From: Mayfieldus profundus
GTDB taxonomy: Bacteria; Actinomycetota; Thermoleophilia; Solirubrobacterales; 70-9
NCBI GenBank assembly: GCA_038040325.1
Contig: JBBPIM010000029.1
Coordinates: 1 to 25,739, forward strand
DNA: 25,739 bases
Reading direction: 5' to 3'
The translations under genes were made by a program, and so were the position numbers. Positions 8,875 through 15,754 of the stretch are shown piece by piece (within the stretch, counting starts at the first letter, position 1; every line of letters begins with the position of its first letter). The notes beneath the pieces were generated by a model. The model had not been told where the DNA came from, did no database searches, and saw only the letters and a program-made list of their open reading frames with translations.

Positions 8875-11394
8875 TCAGCGGCGGCGGCGAAGCCTGACGG
8901 TCTCGCAGCCTCTGACCCGGTCCGATGCATCCACCTTGGCGCGGTCGTTGCCCTTGCCGCAGTTGACGATGTCGCGCCTGCCGTCGCGGGCCTTGATCTT
9001 GTCGTTGCCCGCCCCGCCGCGCAGCCTGTCGCGGCCCTTACCGCCATTGATCCGGTCCTTGCCCGCACCGCCCAGTATGCAGTCGGCCCCCTTTCGGCCA
9101 GTCGCCCTGTCGTTGCCGCCGCGGGCGTCGATCTCATCGCCACCGCTGCTTCCGCGCAGCTTCTCGCCCTTGGCCGAGCCCTGCATGGGGTTCTCGCAGC
9201 GCTTGCCCTTCTCGCGGACGGGCAGCGACAGCCTCACCCGCCTGATCCTCGCGGTGGAAGCCGGTGCGCCGTTGGACTCGTGCACGTAGGGGTCGTCGTC
9301 CTGGGTCAACTCGATGCGGATCCTGTGGCCCTTCTGGAAACGCCAGCCGTTGCCCTGAAGCTCGAAGCTCACCCGCCCCTTCCGCGACTCCGAGGGCCGG
9401 AGACGGCGTGGCCCGCGGTCCACCAGCACCGCCTTGCCGCCCGGGATCACGTCGTACAGCCGCGCGTCAATCTGGGTCACAGTGCCCGAGGCCTTGAAGT
9501 CAACCTTCACCCTGGTCGCGCCGATCATCGTCTTGGCACGCTCGAGCTTTGGGGTCGTGTAGGTGCCCACGCCGGACCCGGCCGAATCGTTGACAACCGG
9601 GCAGCGAGATCTGTTGTTAAAGGCATTGGTGACCGGATCGCTGTTTTCTGCATGCTCGTTGGGAGACACGATTGAGGTGGCCCGGCGCCGCGCAACGATC
9701 TCGGCGACGTACTCGCGGGGTGCGAGCTTTTCGAAGGTCGCGGCCGTGAACTGGGGGCCGCTCTCGTCTGTGGGCACCCCCAGGTCGGCTGCGTTGTCGG
9801 GACAGACCTGCAGCTCGGCGGTGACGTCGAAACCCGGCCGCTGGGCGCCGGGGTTGGCGGCAGGCCGTGCAAAGTAGTCGATGAAGTTGTTCAGCCTGGT
9901 CGTCACTCCAAGCCTGGCGAGGCTCGCCGGGCTGGAGTTGAAGGCGCCGCCGAAGTCGGAGTTGGTGCAAACGTGCCGGTTGCCGCCCGAGGTGCAGACA
10001 TCGCCCCAGAGCTTCGCCTTGTTCTGGGTGAAGTGCTGGTAGTCGCCGTAGTAGGCCTGGACCGGATAGTCCGACACGACCTCGCGCAGCCGGTTGATCA
10101 TGCGGCGGTTCTCCAGAGCGGGGAACAGCGGATCGGTCAGCGTGGCTGCATCGAATACAGGGGTCACGTAGCTCGGATCGGTAGCGATCTTGGCGAAGAA
10201 ACCGTTCTGGTAGTAGGCCGAGCTGTCATTGAGGAACTGCTGCAGGGTCGGGCCGAAGGTGGAGGCGCAGCCGGGGGCCGTTTCAACCGGGTACGGACCC
10301 GAGATGCAGCCGAAGGCCTGGATGATCTCGGGCGGGAAGGTGGTGTGACTGCCCAGCAGGCCCGTCCCGCTCAGGTAGAGGGCGTTGACAATCGAGCGCT
10401 TCGGTATCCCGATCGGGGCTGCCTGGGGACAGGCGCTGCCGTCGAGCTTGACCGGACCCGAGCCGCAGCCGTCGGTCGGGGGGAGGTTTGACGGCTTCGC
10501 CCCTTGATGCCCGGTTGGAACCAACGAGCTGACCAGGTCGGTCCACCCGTACTTCGCGGCCGCCGCGACGAGGCTCATATCGGTCCCGGCGGCCCCCGTG
10601 TCCGGGTTGCAGGTCCACTTCGGGTCGGTCAGCGCCATCCAGGAAAAGCCGCCGCCGTAGGAACCCCCGGTCGCGACCACCCCGTTCGGGTTGATGCTGA
10701 CCGGATGCCCCGCGGCGGCGCTGAAGTCCCCGGCCTGGGCCATGCTCTCGCATGCCAGCGCCTGAAAGTCATTGATCTCGAAGCGCCGCGAGTCGAGCTT
10801 CATCTCGCCGGTGGAGCCGCGGTTACCGGCGTTGATGAAACCGCGTGCGGTGTAGTTGAGGACGACGTAACCGCGCGAGGCAAACCAGGCGTTGTTGTAG
10901 TGCCAGCGCTCCCCGCCTGCGTCGAAACGGCTGCCGGCGGCCACGTTCTGCGCTTCCCAGTTCGTCTTCTCGCCGCCGCAGCAGCCGTGCATCATCACGA
11001 TCAGCGGATAGCCCCCGGCCGGTGCCGCGCCCAATGGGATCGAGATGTCCACGTCGAGGGCGATGTTTCCCGCCGTGTCGGCGCCGGCCGGCAGCGGCGC
11101 GGTGGCGTCCTTGAGGGGCAGGCCGGTGAACCCGTCGCCGCCGTAGCGAGCGGGGACCGTGACAGCGGCGTCGAGGGGCTCGTTTGCGACCAGGCCCCCG
11201 GCGGTCGCCGGAACCCCGTCATCGCAAAAGACATAGGACTCCGGCGCGGTGTTGTCGACCGTGCAGTTGGCCGGACTGCTGAGGGTGGTCGGGATCGCCG
11301 CACCGGCGGGAGCGGCCAGCACCAGCGCCGCAGCGACGGCGCCCGCTGCGGCGGCGAGTCCGACTCTGGTTTTTCGCCTGTTGCTGGACCTCAT
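8875..11394 (-). CDS. Secreted CocE/S15-type alpha/beta hydrolase with C-terminal RTX-like repeats
   Basis: 839 residues. A signal peptide (RRKTR, then AAAAGAVAAALVLAAPAGAA) ends near residue 33. The hydrolase domain has an oxyanion-type MMHGCCGGEK (about 134-143) and the nucleophile elbow TGGSYGGGFSW with Ser245. Residues about 590-700 look like the jelly-roll domain of X-Pro dipeptidyl-peptidase/CocE enzymes. Residues about 745-815 carry RTX-type nonapeptides (GGAGKDRINGGKGRDRLRGG), which usually bind calcium outside the cell. The end is basic with Cys pairs (VNCGKGNDR, VRGCETVRLRRRR). It probably hydrolyses an ester or amide extracellularly. Substrate is unknown. Many Cys residues suggest disulfides. 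Confidence 0.8.
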   Translation of the reverse strand: MRSSNRRKTRVGLAAAAGAVAAALVLAAPAGAAIPTTLSSPANCTVDNTAPESYVFCDDGVPATAGGLVANEPLDAAVTVPARYGGDGFTGLPLKDATAPLPAGADTAGNIALDVDISIPLGAAPAGGYPLIVMMHGCCGGEKTNWEAQNVAAGSRFDAGGERWHYNNAWFASRGYVVLNYTARGFINAGNRGSTGEMKLDSRRFEINDFQALACESMAQAGDFSAAAGHPVSINPNGVVATGGSYGGGFSWMALTDPKWTCNPDTGAAGTDMSLVAAAAKYGWTDLVSSLVPTGHQGAKPSNLPPTDGCGSGPVKLDGSACPQAAPIGIPKRSIVNALYLSGTGLLGSHTTFPPEIIQAFGCISGPYPVETAPGCASTFGPTLQQFLNDSSAYYQNGFFAKIATDPSYVTPVFDAATLTDPLFPALENRRMINRLREVVSDYPVQAYYGDYQHFTQNKAKLWGDVCTSGGNRHVCTNSDFGGAFNSSPASLARLGVTTRLNNFIDYFARPAANPGAQRPGFDVTAELQVCPDNAADLGVPTDESGPQFTAATFEKLAPREYVAEIVARRRATSIVSPNEHAENSDPVTNAFNNRSRCPVVNDSAGSGVGTYTTPKLERAKTMIGATRVKVDFKASGTVTQIDARLYDVIPGGKAVLVDRGPRRLRPSESRKGRVSFELQGNGWRFQKGHRIRIELTQDDDPYVHESNGAPASTARIRRVRLSLPVREKGKRCENPMQGSAKGEKLRGSSGGDEIDARGGNDRATGRKGADCILGGAGKDRINGGKGRDRLRGGAGNDKIKARDGRRDIVNCGKGNDRAKVDASDRVRGCETVRLRRRR

Positions 11395-11473
11395 CCCTGA
11401 CGCCGAGCGATCCGGCGTTCCCTACGCTAACCCGCCATAGGCCCGATTGCTGCGCGGCTGGGCGGCAGGCCGC

Positions 11474-12481
11474 CTAGTAGGCCGGGGGTGGGGCCACCTC
11501 GACCGGCTCGCCGCCCTTCTGCCAGTGGGCCTCGGGCGAGGGCGGCGTGTCGCGCAGGTACCACTCGGCGTCGAGCGCACCCATGCATCCGGTGCCGGCG
11601 GCCGTCACCGCCTGGCGATAGGTGTGGTCGACGAGGTCGCCGACCGCGAACACGCCGCCCAGGTTGGTCTTGGTGGAGCCATCGCGGGTCGCCACGTAGC
11701 CGCTTTCATCCGTGTCGACCTGGCCCTCGACCAGGTCGGACTGGGGAATGTGTCCGATCGCCACGAAGGCGCCCTCGATGTCCATCTCCTCGGTCTCGCC
11801 GGTCTGGACGCTGCGCAGCCGCACCTTGGCGATCTTGCCGTCGTCGCCGGCGATGAACTCCTCGGGGATGTAGGGCGTCTTGAAGCTGATGTTGTCGACG
11901 TCCCTTGCGCGCCCCTCCATGATCTTCGAGGCGCGGAACTCGTCGCGGCGATGCACGACCGTCAACTCGCTGGCGAACTTGGAGACGAAGATCGCGTCCT
12001 CCATCGCCGAGTCGCCGCCGCCGACCACGATCACCTTCTTGTCCTTGAAGAAGGCGCCGTCGCAGACGCCGCAGGTCGACACCCCGAGCCCGCCGAGCTC
12101 GGTCTCGCCGGGGATCCCGAGGCGCCGCGGGTCGGCCCCCATCGCCAGGATCACGGTCTTGGCGAGGTACTCGTCATCGCCGACGAACACGCGCTGCACG
12201 TCGCCGTCGGAGAGCTCGACCCGGTCGACGTCGTCGGTGATGAAGCGGGTCCCGAAGCGCTCGGCCTGGGCACGGAACTCGGTCATCATCTCCGGCCCCA
12301 TGACCCCCTCCAGGTAGCCGGGATAGTTCTCGACGTCGGTGGTGTTCTGCAGCTGGCCTCCCCACTGGAAGCCCTCGATCATCAGCGGCTCGAGGTTGGC
12401 GCGCGAGCTGTACAGCGCGGCGGTGTAGCCGGCCGGCCCGCCGCCGATGATGATCACGTTTGCCGTCTTCTGGTCGTTCAT
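11474..12481 (-). CDS. trxB: Thioredoxin-disulfide reductase
   Basis: 335 residues from ATG at 12481. In-frame ATGs at 12496 and 12517 are less likely, because GAGGA sits 4 bases before 12481 and family members start close to the first strand. The FAD loop is IIIGGGPAGYTAALY. The redox pair is Cys137 and Cys140 in STCGVCDGAFF. The NADPH loop is VVGGGDSAMEDA, followed by HRRDEFRASK. FAVGDLVDHTYRQAVTAAGTG is the conserved FAD-binding end. It reduces thioredoxin with NADPH in the cytoplasm. The CGVC active site differs from the common CATC. The C-terminus has about 25 extra residues (HWQKGGEPVEVAPPPAY). No thioredoxin gene is adjacent. A palindrome lies just upstream. Confidence 0.93.
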   Translation of the reverse strand: MNDQKTANVIIIGGGPAGYTAALYSSRANLEPLMIEGFQWGGQLQNTTDVENYPGYLEGVMGPEMMTEFRAQAERFGTRFITDDVDRVELSDGDVQRVFVGDDEYLAKTVILAMGADPRRLGIPGETELGGLGVSTCGVCDGAFFKDKKVIVVGGGDSAMEDAIFVSKFASELTVVHRRDEFRASKIMEGRARDVDNISFKTPYIPEEFIAGDDGKIAKVRLRSVQTGETEEMDIEGAFVAIGHIPQSDLVEGQVDTDESGYVATRDGSTKTNLGGVFAVGDLVDHTYRQAVTAAGTGCMGALDAEWYLRDTPPSPEAHWQKGGEPVEVAPPPAY

Positions 12482-12521
12482 CTCGTCCTCGTTCATAGCG
12501 TCTCGCGCCTGTCCCATATGT

Positions 12522-12540
12522 TACTTCACTTTCTGAAGTA
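12522..12540. promoter_or_regulatory. Inverted repeat upstream of trxB, possible operator
   Basis: TACTTCA, 5 bases, TGAAGTA: perfect 7-base arms in an AT-rich patch within otherwise very GC-rich DNA. It lies between the stop of the flippase-like gene (12559) and the trxB start, 41 bases before the ATG at 12481. There is no T-run after it, so a repressor or activator site is likelier than a terminator. AATACT overlaps it on the minus strand and could be the trxB -10. Confidence 0.45.
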
Positions 12541-12558
12541 TTGGGATCGCTAACAGGG

Positions 12559-13668
12559 TCAGACACCCCCGGCGACGGCCGGCGCAGCGTAGCGGTCGAT
12601 CGGGCGGCCCTCCCGCTCCCAGCGGCCCACCGTGCCTCGCAGCTGGAAGAAGGCGGCGATCCCCGGGGGCAGCGGCAGCCAGAAGGCGACCAGCCGATAG
12701 ATCAGCACCGCCGCGAACACCGTCGCCTCCGGCAGCCCGAACAGCACGAAGGCGCCGATCAACCCGGCGTCCACCGCCCCCACCCCGGCCGGGACGAAGG
12801 GGATCAGGTTGGCCACCATGCCGAGGAAGAACCCCTGCACCAGCACCGCGACCGGCACGCTGATCCCGAACGCCCTGAAACTGGCCCACAGAATCGCGAC
12901 CTGGCTGGCCCAGAACCCGGCCGCGCCGAGCACCGCCAGCCCTCCCCGGCTGGGATGGCCGAACAGGTCGAATGTCTTGCGCAGCCCATCGGCGACAGCC
13001 GCGGGGCCCTTGGCGAGACGCTGGGCCAGACCGGCGCGCCCGTAGCCCTCCGCCCAGCGGGCGATCCGGCGCTCCAGATCGTGCGGAATCAGCGCCACCA
13101 GCACGCCGACGAAGATGACAACCCCTGCGATCGCGGCGGGGATGATGGTCAGCTCCACATTGGACTTTCCCTCGAGCACACCTGTGCGAAGCAGGACGCC
13201 GAAGACGATGATCGCGAGCGGGTAGAAGGTGTACTGGAGCGCCAGGAACATCACCATCCGCTGGGTCGAGCGCCGCGTGTCCATTCCCGCCTTGCGAAGC
13301 GCCCAATAGGTGAGCACGATCCCGCCCGCTCCCCCGGCCGAGAACAGCCGCGTCGCGGCCAGGGACGCCATGTTGATCTCGTACGCCTCGCGCCAGGTCA
13401 GCGGCAGAACGTCGCCGCCGACGACGCCACGGAACAGGGCGACGTAGGTGGCGAACATCATCACGCCGAAGCCGAGGGCGACCAGCAGCCAGGCCGGCTG
13501 GGCGTCGTCGAGCTTGGCGATCGCGTCCTCGAGCCCGACCAGCGACGGGAACAGCAGGTAGACAGCGGCGAGAAGCGCCAGCACGATGACCAGCGTCTGC
13601 ACGATCCGCCGGCCGGTGAAGAAGCTGATCTCCTCGGTCGTCGGCTCGCCGCCCCGCTCGGCTTCCAA
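12559..13668 (-). CDS. Flippase-like / lysylphosphatidylglycerol synthase TM-region protein
   Basis: About 369 residues from TTG at 13668. It is a multi-pass membrane protein with roughly 7-8 segments, the first at residues 21-44 (RIVQTLVIVLALLAAVYLLF) and the last ones around 285-340. ANLIPFVPAGVGAVDAGLIG in the last third is the hallmark of the UPF0104/YbhN/AglD flippase-like family, which includes the membrane half of MprF. Members move or modify membrane lipids or lipid-linked sugars. The soluble aminoacyl-transferase domain of MprF is absent. The start is uncertain, because the frame stays open upstream and GAGGAGG lies 14 bases before the TTG. It shares strand with the PAP2 gene upstream, which suggests an envelope-lipid role. 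Confidence 0.82.
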   Translation of the reverse strand: MEAERGGEPTTEEISFFTGRRIVQTLVIVLALLAAVYLLFPSLVGLEDAIAKLDDAQPAWLLVALGFGVMMFATYVALFRGVVGGDVLPLTWREAYEINMASLAATRLFSAGGAGGIVLTYWALRKAGMDTRRSTQRMVMFLALQYTFYPLAIIVFGVLLRTGVLEGKSNVELTIIPAAIAGVVIFVGVLVALIPHDLERRIARWAEGYGRAGLAQRLAKGPAAVADGLRKTFDLFGHPSRGGLAVLGAAGFWASQVAILWASFRAFGISVPVAVLVQGFFLGMVANLIPFVPAGVGAVDAGLIGAFVLFGLPEATVFAAVLIYRLVAFWLPLPPGIAAFFQLRGTVGRWEREGRPIDRYAAPAVAGGV

Positions 13669-13773
13669 GTCGCCGGGAATCGCCTCCTCTTCCGGGAGCT
13701 GACCTCGGGGTTTTGCCTCGCTCCGAGTCAGTGCTTCCTCCTGCAGCCCATGCTACCCAGGGCACCACGCGGA

Positions 13774-13791
13774 CTCCGGGGCCCGCCGGAG
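13774..13791 (-). terminator. Hairpin just downstream of the PAP2 gene
   Basis: CTCCGG, 6 bases, CCGGAG begins 9 bases past the PAP2 stop codon (read on the minus strand). The stem is GC-only apart from one pair and there is no T-run, so termination is only possible, not shown. Confidence 0.25.
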
Positions 13792-13799
13792 CCGGGCCG

Positions 13800-14744
13800 C
13801 TAGCTGTTGGCTACCCGTTCCAGCCGCTGCAACACGCGGTTGAACCCGGTCACCAGCGGCTCCACATGCGGCTCGCCGCGACGCACCGCGGCCACCAGCA
13901 GGGCGCCGGCGACGAGGTCGGTCAAGTAGTGCTCGCCGAGGTAGACCAGCGCGAAACCGAGCGTCAGCGCGTACCCCCACCCGGCCGCCCCCTCGACCGG
14001 ACCGGCCTCGCTGAGATGGATCGCCGCCATCACCGACGTCGCGAAGTGAAGCGAGGGCATCGCCGCCCACGGGTTCCCGCCCAGCGACTCGTACATCCGC
14101 GGCCAGGCCCGGCCCCAGGTCTGCTCGCCCACCTCGACCATGATCCGCCGCACCGGCGCTTCTGTCAGGCCCTGTTGGGAAGCCCACCAGGGCGGTGCGG
14201 TGGGGACCAGGAAGTAACCGGCGCAGCCGATGTCGAAAGTGGCCGCCATCTGCCGCGCCGCGCGCGGGAACCGTTCGTTGTGGCGGACCAGGATCCAGAT
14301 CAGCGCCACGTGGGGCTCCATGAACCACAGCCAGTGCGCCCAGGTCAGCCCGCGGTCGAGCAGGTTGCCGCGCCCGAGGCTCCCCAGCCTCCGTTGCAGC
14401 CCCACGGTGGGCAGCTCGCCGCCGCCGAGCACCCGGTCGGCGGCGATCGGGTAACCGCTGCGCAGGCGGCGGCGCAGCCCCTCGGGATCGTCGTAGGGAA
14501 GCTCGTGGACCATGGTGAAGGCCCACATCTGCTGCGCGAACAGCACCGCGTCGCGCTTTTTCGAGCGCGGCCAGAGCACCGTCATCGCCAGCGGCCCCGC
14601 CGCGGCGGCGGCACCGGTCACCGGCGCCGGGATCCGGTAGCGGCGCCGCAGCAGCGGCACCAGCACCGAGGCGGCAACCGTCGCCGCGGCTGCACCGCGG
14701 ATCAGCGCCCGCAGCCCCGTACTGCTGTTGCGACTCCGAAACAA
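13800..14744 (-). CDS. PAP2-superfamily membrane phosphatase (AUR1-like PAP2_3 group)
   Basis: 314 residues from TTG at 14744. The PAP2 phosphatase motifs are visible: PSLHFATSVMAA with His233 and YLGEHYLTDLVAGALL with His272 and Asp276. These correspond to the C2 and C3 motifs that carry the phospho-histidine chemistry. PTAPPWW at 181-187 is typical of the AUR1/inositol-phosphoceramide-synthase-like branch. Several membrane segments are seen (about 20-35, 45-58, 135-153, 170-182, 235-275). It probably dephosphorylates a lipid phosphate or transfers a phosphoalcohol head group. No Shine-Dalgarno is present. TACATT lies exactly 7 bases before the TTG, which supports a leaderless start. It is divergent from the epimerase gene. 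Confidence 0.82.
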   Translation of the reverse strand: MFRSRNSSTGLRALIRGAAAATVAASVLVPLLRRRYRIPAPVTGAAAAAGPLAMTVLWPRSKKRDAVLFAQQMWAFTMVHELPYDDPEGLRRRLRSGYPIAADRVLGGGELPTVGLQRRLGSLGRGNLLDRGLTWAHWLWFMEPHVALIWILVRHNERFPRAARQMAATFDIGCAGYFLVPTAPPWWASQQGLTEAPVRRIMVEVGEQTWGRAWPRMYESLGGNPWAAMPSLHFATSVMAAIHLSEAGPVEGAAGWGYALTLGFALVYLGEHYLTDLVAGALLVAAVRRGEPHVEPLVTGFNRVLQRLERVANS

Positions 14745-14751
14745 GGTGCGG

Positions 14752-14761
14752 AATGTATAAG
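14752..14761. promoter_or_regulatory. Overlapping divergent -10 boxes between PAP2 and epimerase genes
   Basis: Minus strand: TACATT (14757-14752), 7 bases, TTG at 14744. Plus strand: TATAAG (14756-14761), 6 bases, GTG at 14768. The boxes share two bases. This repeats the arrangement at 1566-1573. Confidence 0.4.
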
Positions 14762-14767
14762 TCGCCT

Positions 14768-15754
14768 GTGGCCATGGCGGACACGGAGATCGAGGGCAAG
14801 CGCGCCGTCGTCACCGGCGCCGGAGGGTTTATCGGCAATTCCGTCTGCCGCCGCCTCGCGGCGGAGGGAGCCGAGGTGGTCGGCCTCGACACCGCGGAGG
14901 ACAGCGCCGGGCGAATCCGCGAGGCCGGCGCAACCCCGTCGTTCTGCGACATCACCGACCGCGAGGCGACGGCCCGCGCCCTCGACGGCGCCGGCCTGGT
15001 CGTCCACACGGCGGCGATCGTCGGCGACAGCGGGGCGATGGAGGATCACGTGCGCGTCAACGTCGGGGGCACCGCCAGCGTGCTCGACGCGGCGGCAGCC
15101 GCCGGCGCGGAGCGGGTGGTCCACATCAGCTCCGTGGTCGTCTACGGCTACGACGATCCCTCCCACCAGGACGAGACCGCCTTCCGCCGCGCCTGCGGCG
15201 TGCCCTACATCGACACCAAGAGCGCCTCCGACCGGCTCGCCTGCGAGCGCGGCGCGGTGGTGATCCGCCCCGGCGACGTCTACGGGCCCCGGTCGATCTG
15301 GGCGATGCGGCCGCTGGAGCTGGCCAAGGCGGGACAGATGACCGTCCCCAGCAGCGACAGCATCATGCTGCCCGTCTACATCGACGATCTGGTCGAGTCG
15401 ATCGTCCTCGCCCTGCGCCGAGGGGCCCCGGGCGAGGCCTACGCGGCCTGGAAGGACGACGAGCGGGTCACCTTCGAGGAGTACTTCAACCGCTTCGCCG
15501 AGATGACCGGGGGCCGGCGTGCACGCCGCCTTCCGCGACGGGCGATGGGCGCGATGGGAATGGCGATGGAGGGCTTCGGCCGCCTGACCGGCCGGCCCCC
15601 GCCGTTCACCCGCCACGCGGCTACGCTGGTCGACCGCCGCGGGACCGTCAGCGCGCAGAAGGCCCGCGAGGAGCTCGGCTGGGTGCCGCGGGTGGATTTC
15701 GACGAAGGGATGCGCCGGACTGAGGAGTGGTTCCGGGACGAGGGGCTGCTTTAG
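14768..15754 (+). CDS. NAD(P)-dependent epimerase/dehydratase (extended SDR, 3-beta-HSD-like)
   Basis: 328 residues from GTG at 14768. ATGs at 14753 and 14774 are also in frame. The dinucleotide motif TGAGGFIG is at 16-23. The active site is Ser121/Ser122 with Tyr147 and Lys151 (YIDTK). RPGDVYGPRSIW and LPVYIDDLVESIVLAL are standard for extended SDRs such as 3-beta-hydroxysteroid or UDP-sugar enzymes. The C-terminal region (AMGMAMEGFGRLTGRPPPFTR) resembles steroid or terpenoid-acting members more than sugar epimerases. Substrate is not determinable. It converges on the SCP2-diiron gene, with the two stop codons overlapping within 15751-15754. A lipid or sterol-like substrate shared with that SCP2 protein is possible but unproven. 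Confidence 0.83.
   Translation: MAMADTEIEGKRAVVTGAGGFIGNSVCRRLAAEGAEVVGLDTAEDSAGRIREAGATPSFCDITDREATARALDGAGLVVHTAAIVGDSGAMEDHVRVNVGGTASVLDAAAAAGAERVVHISSVVVYGYDDPSHQDETAFRRACGVPYIDTKSASDRLACERGAVVIRPGDVYGPRSIWAMRPLELAKAGQMTVPSSDSIMLPVYIDDLVESIVLALRRGAPGEAYAAWKDDERVTFEEYFNRFAEMTGGRRARRLPRRAMGAMGMAMEGFGRLTGRPPPFTRHAATLVDRRGTVSAQKAREELGWVPRVDFDEGMRRTEEWFRDEGLL

Noticed and set aside
13713..15263. Plus-strand open frame of 516 codons across the PAP2 gene
   Set aside because: It spans two real genes in the wrong frame, with Pro/Arg/His-rich low-complexity sequence.
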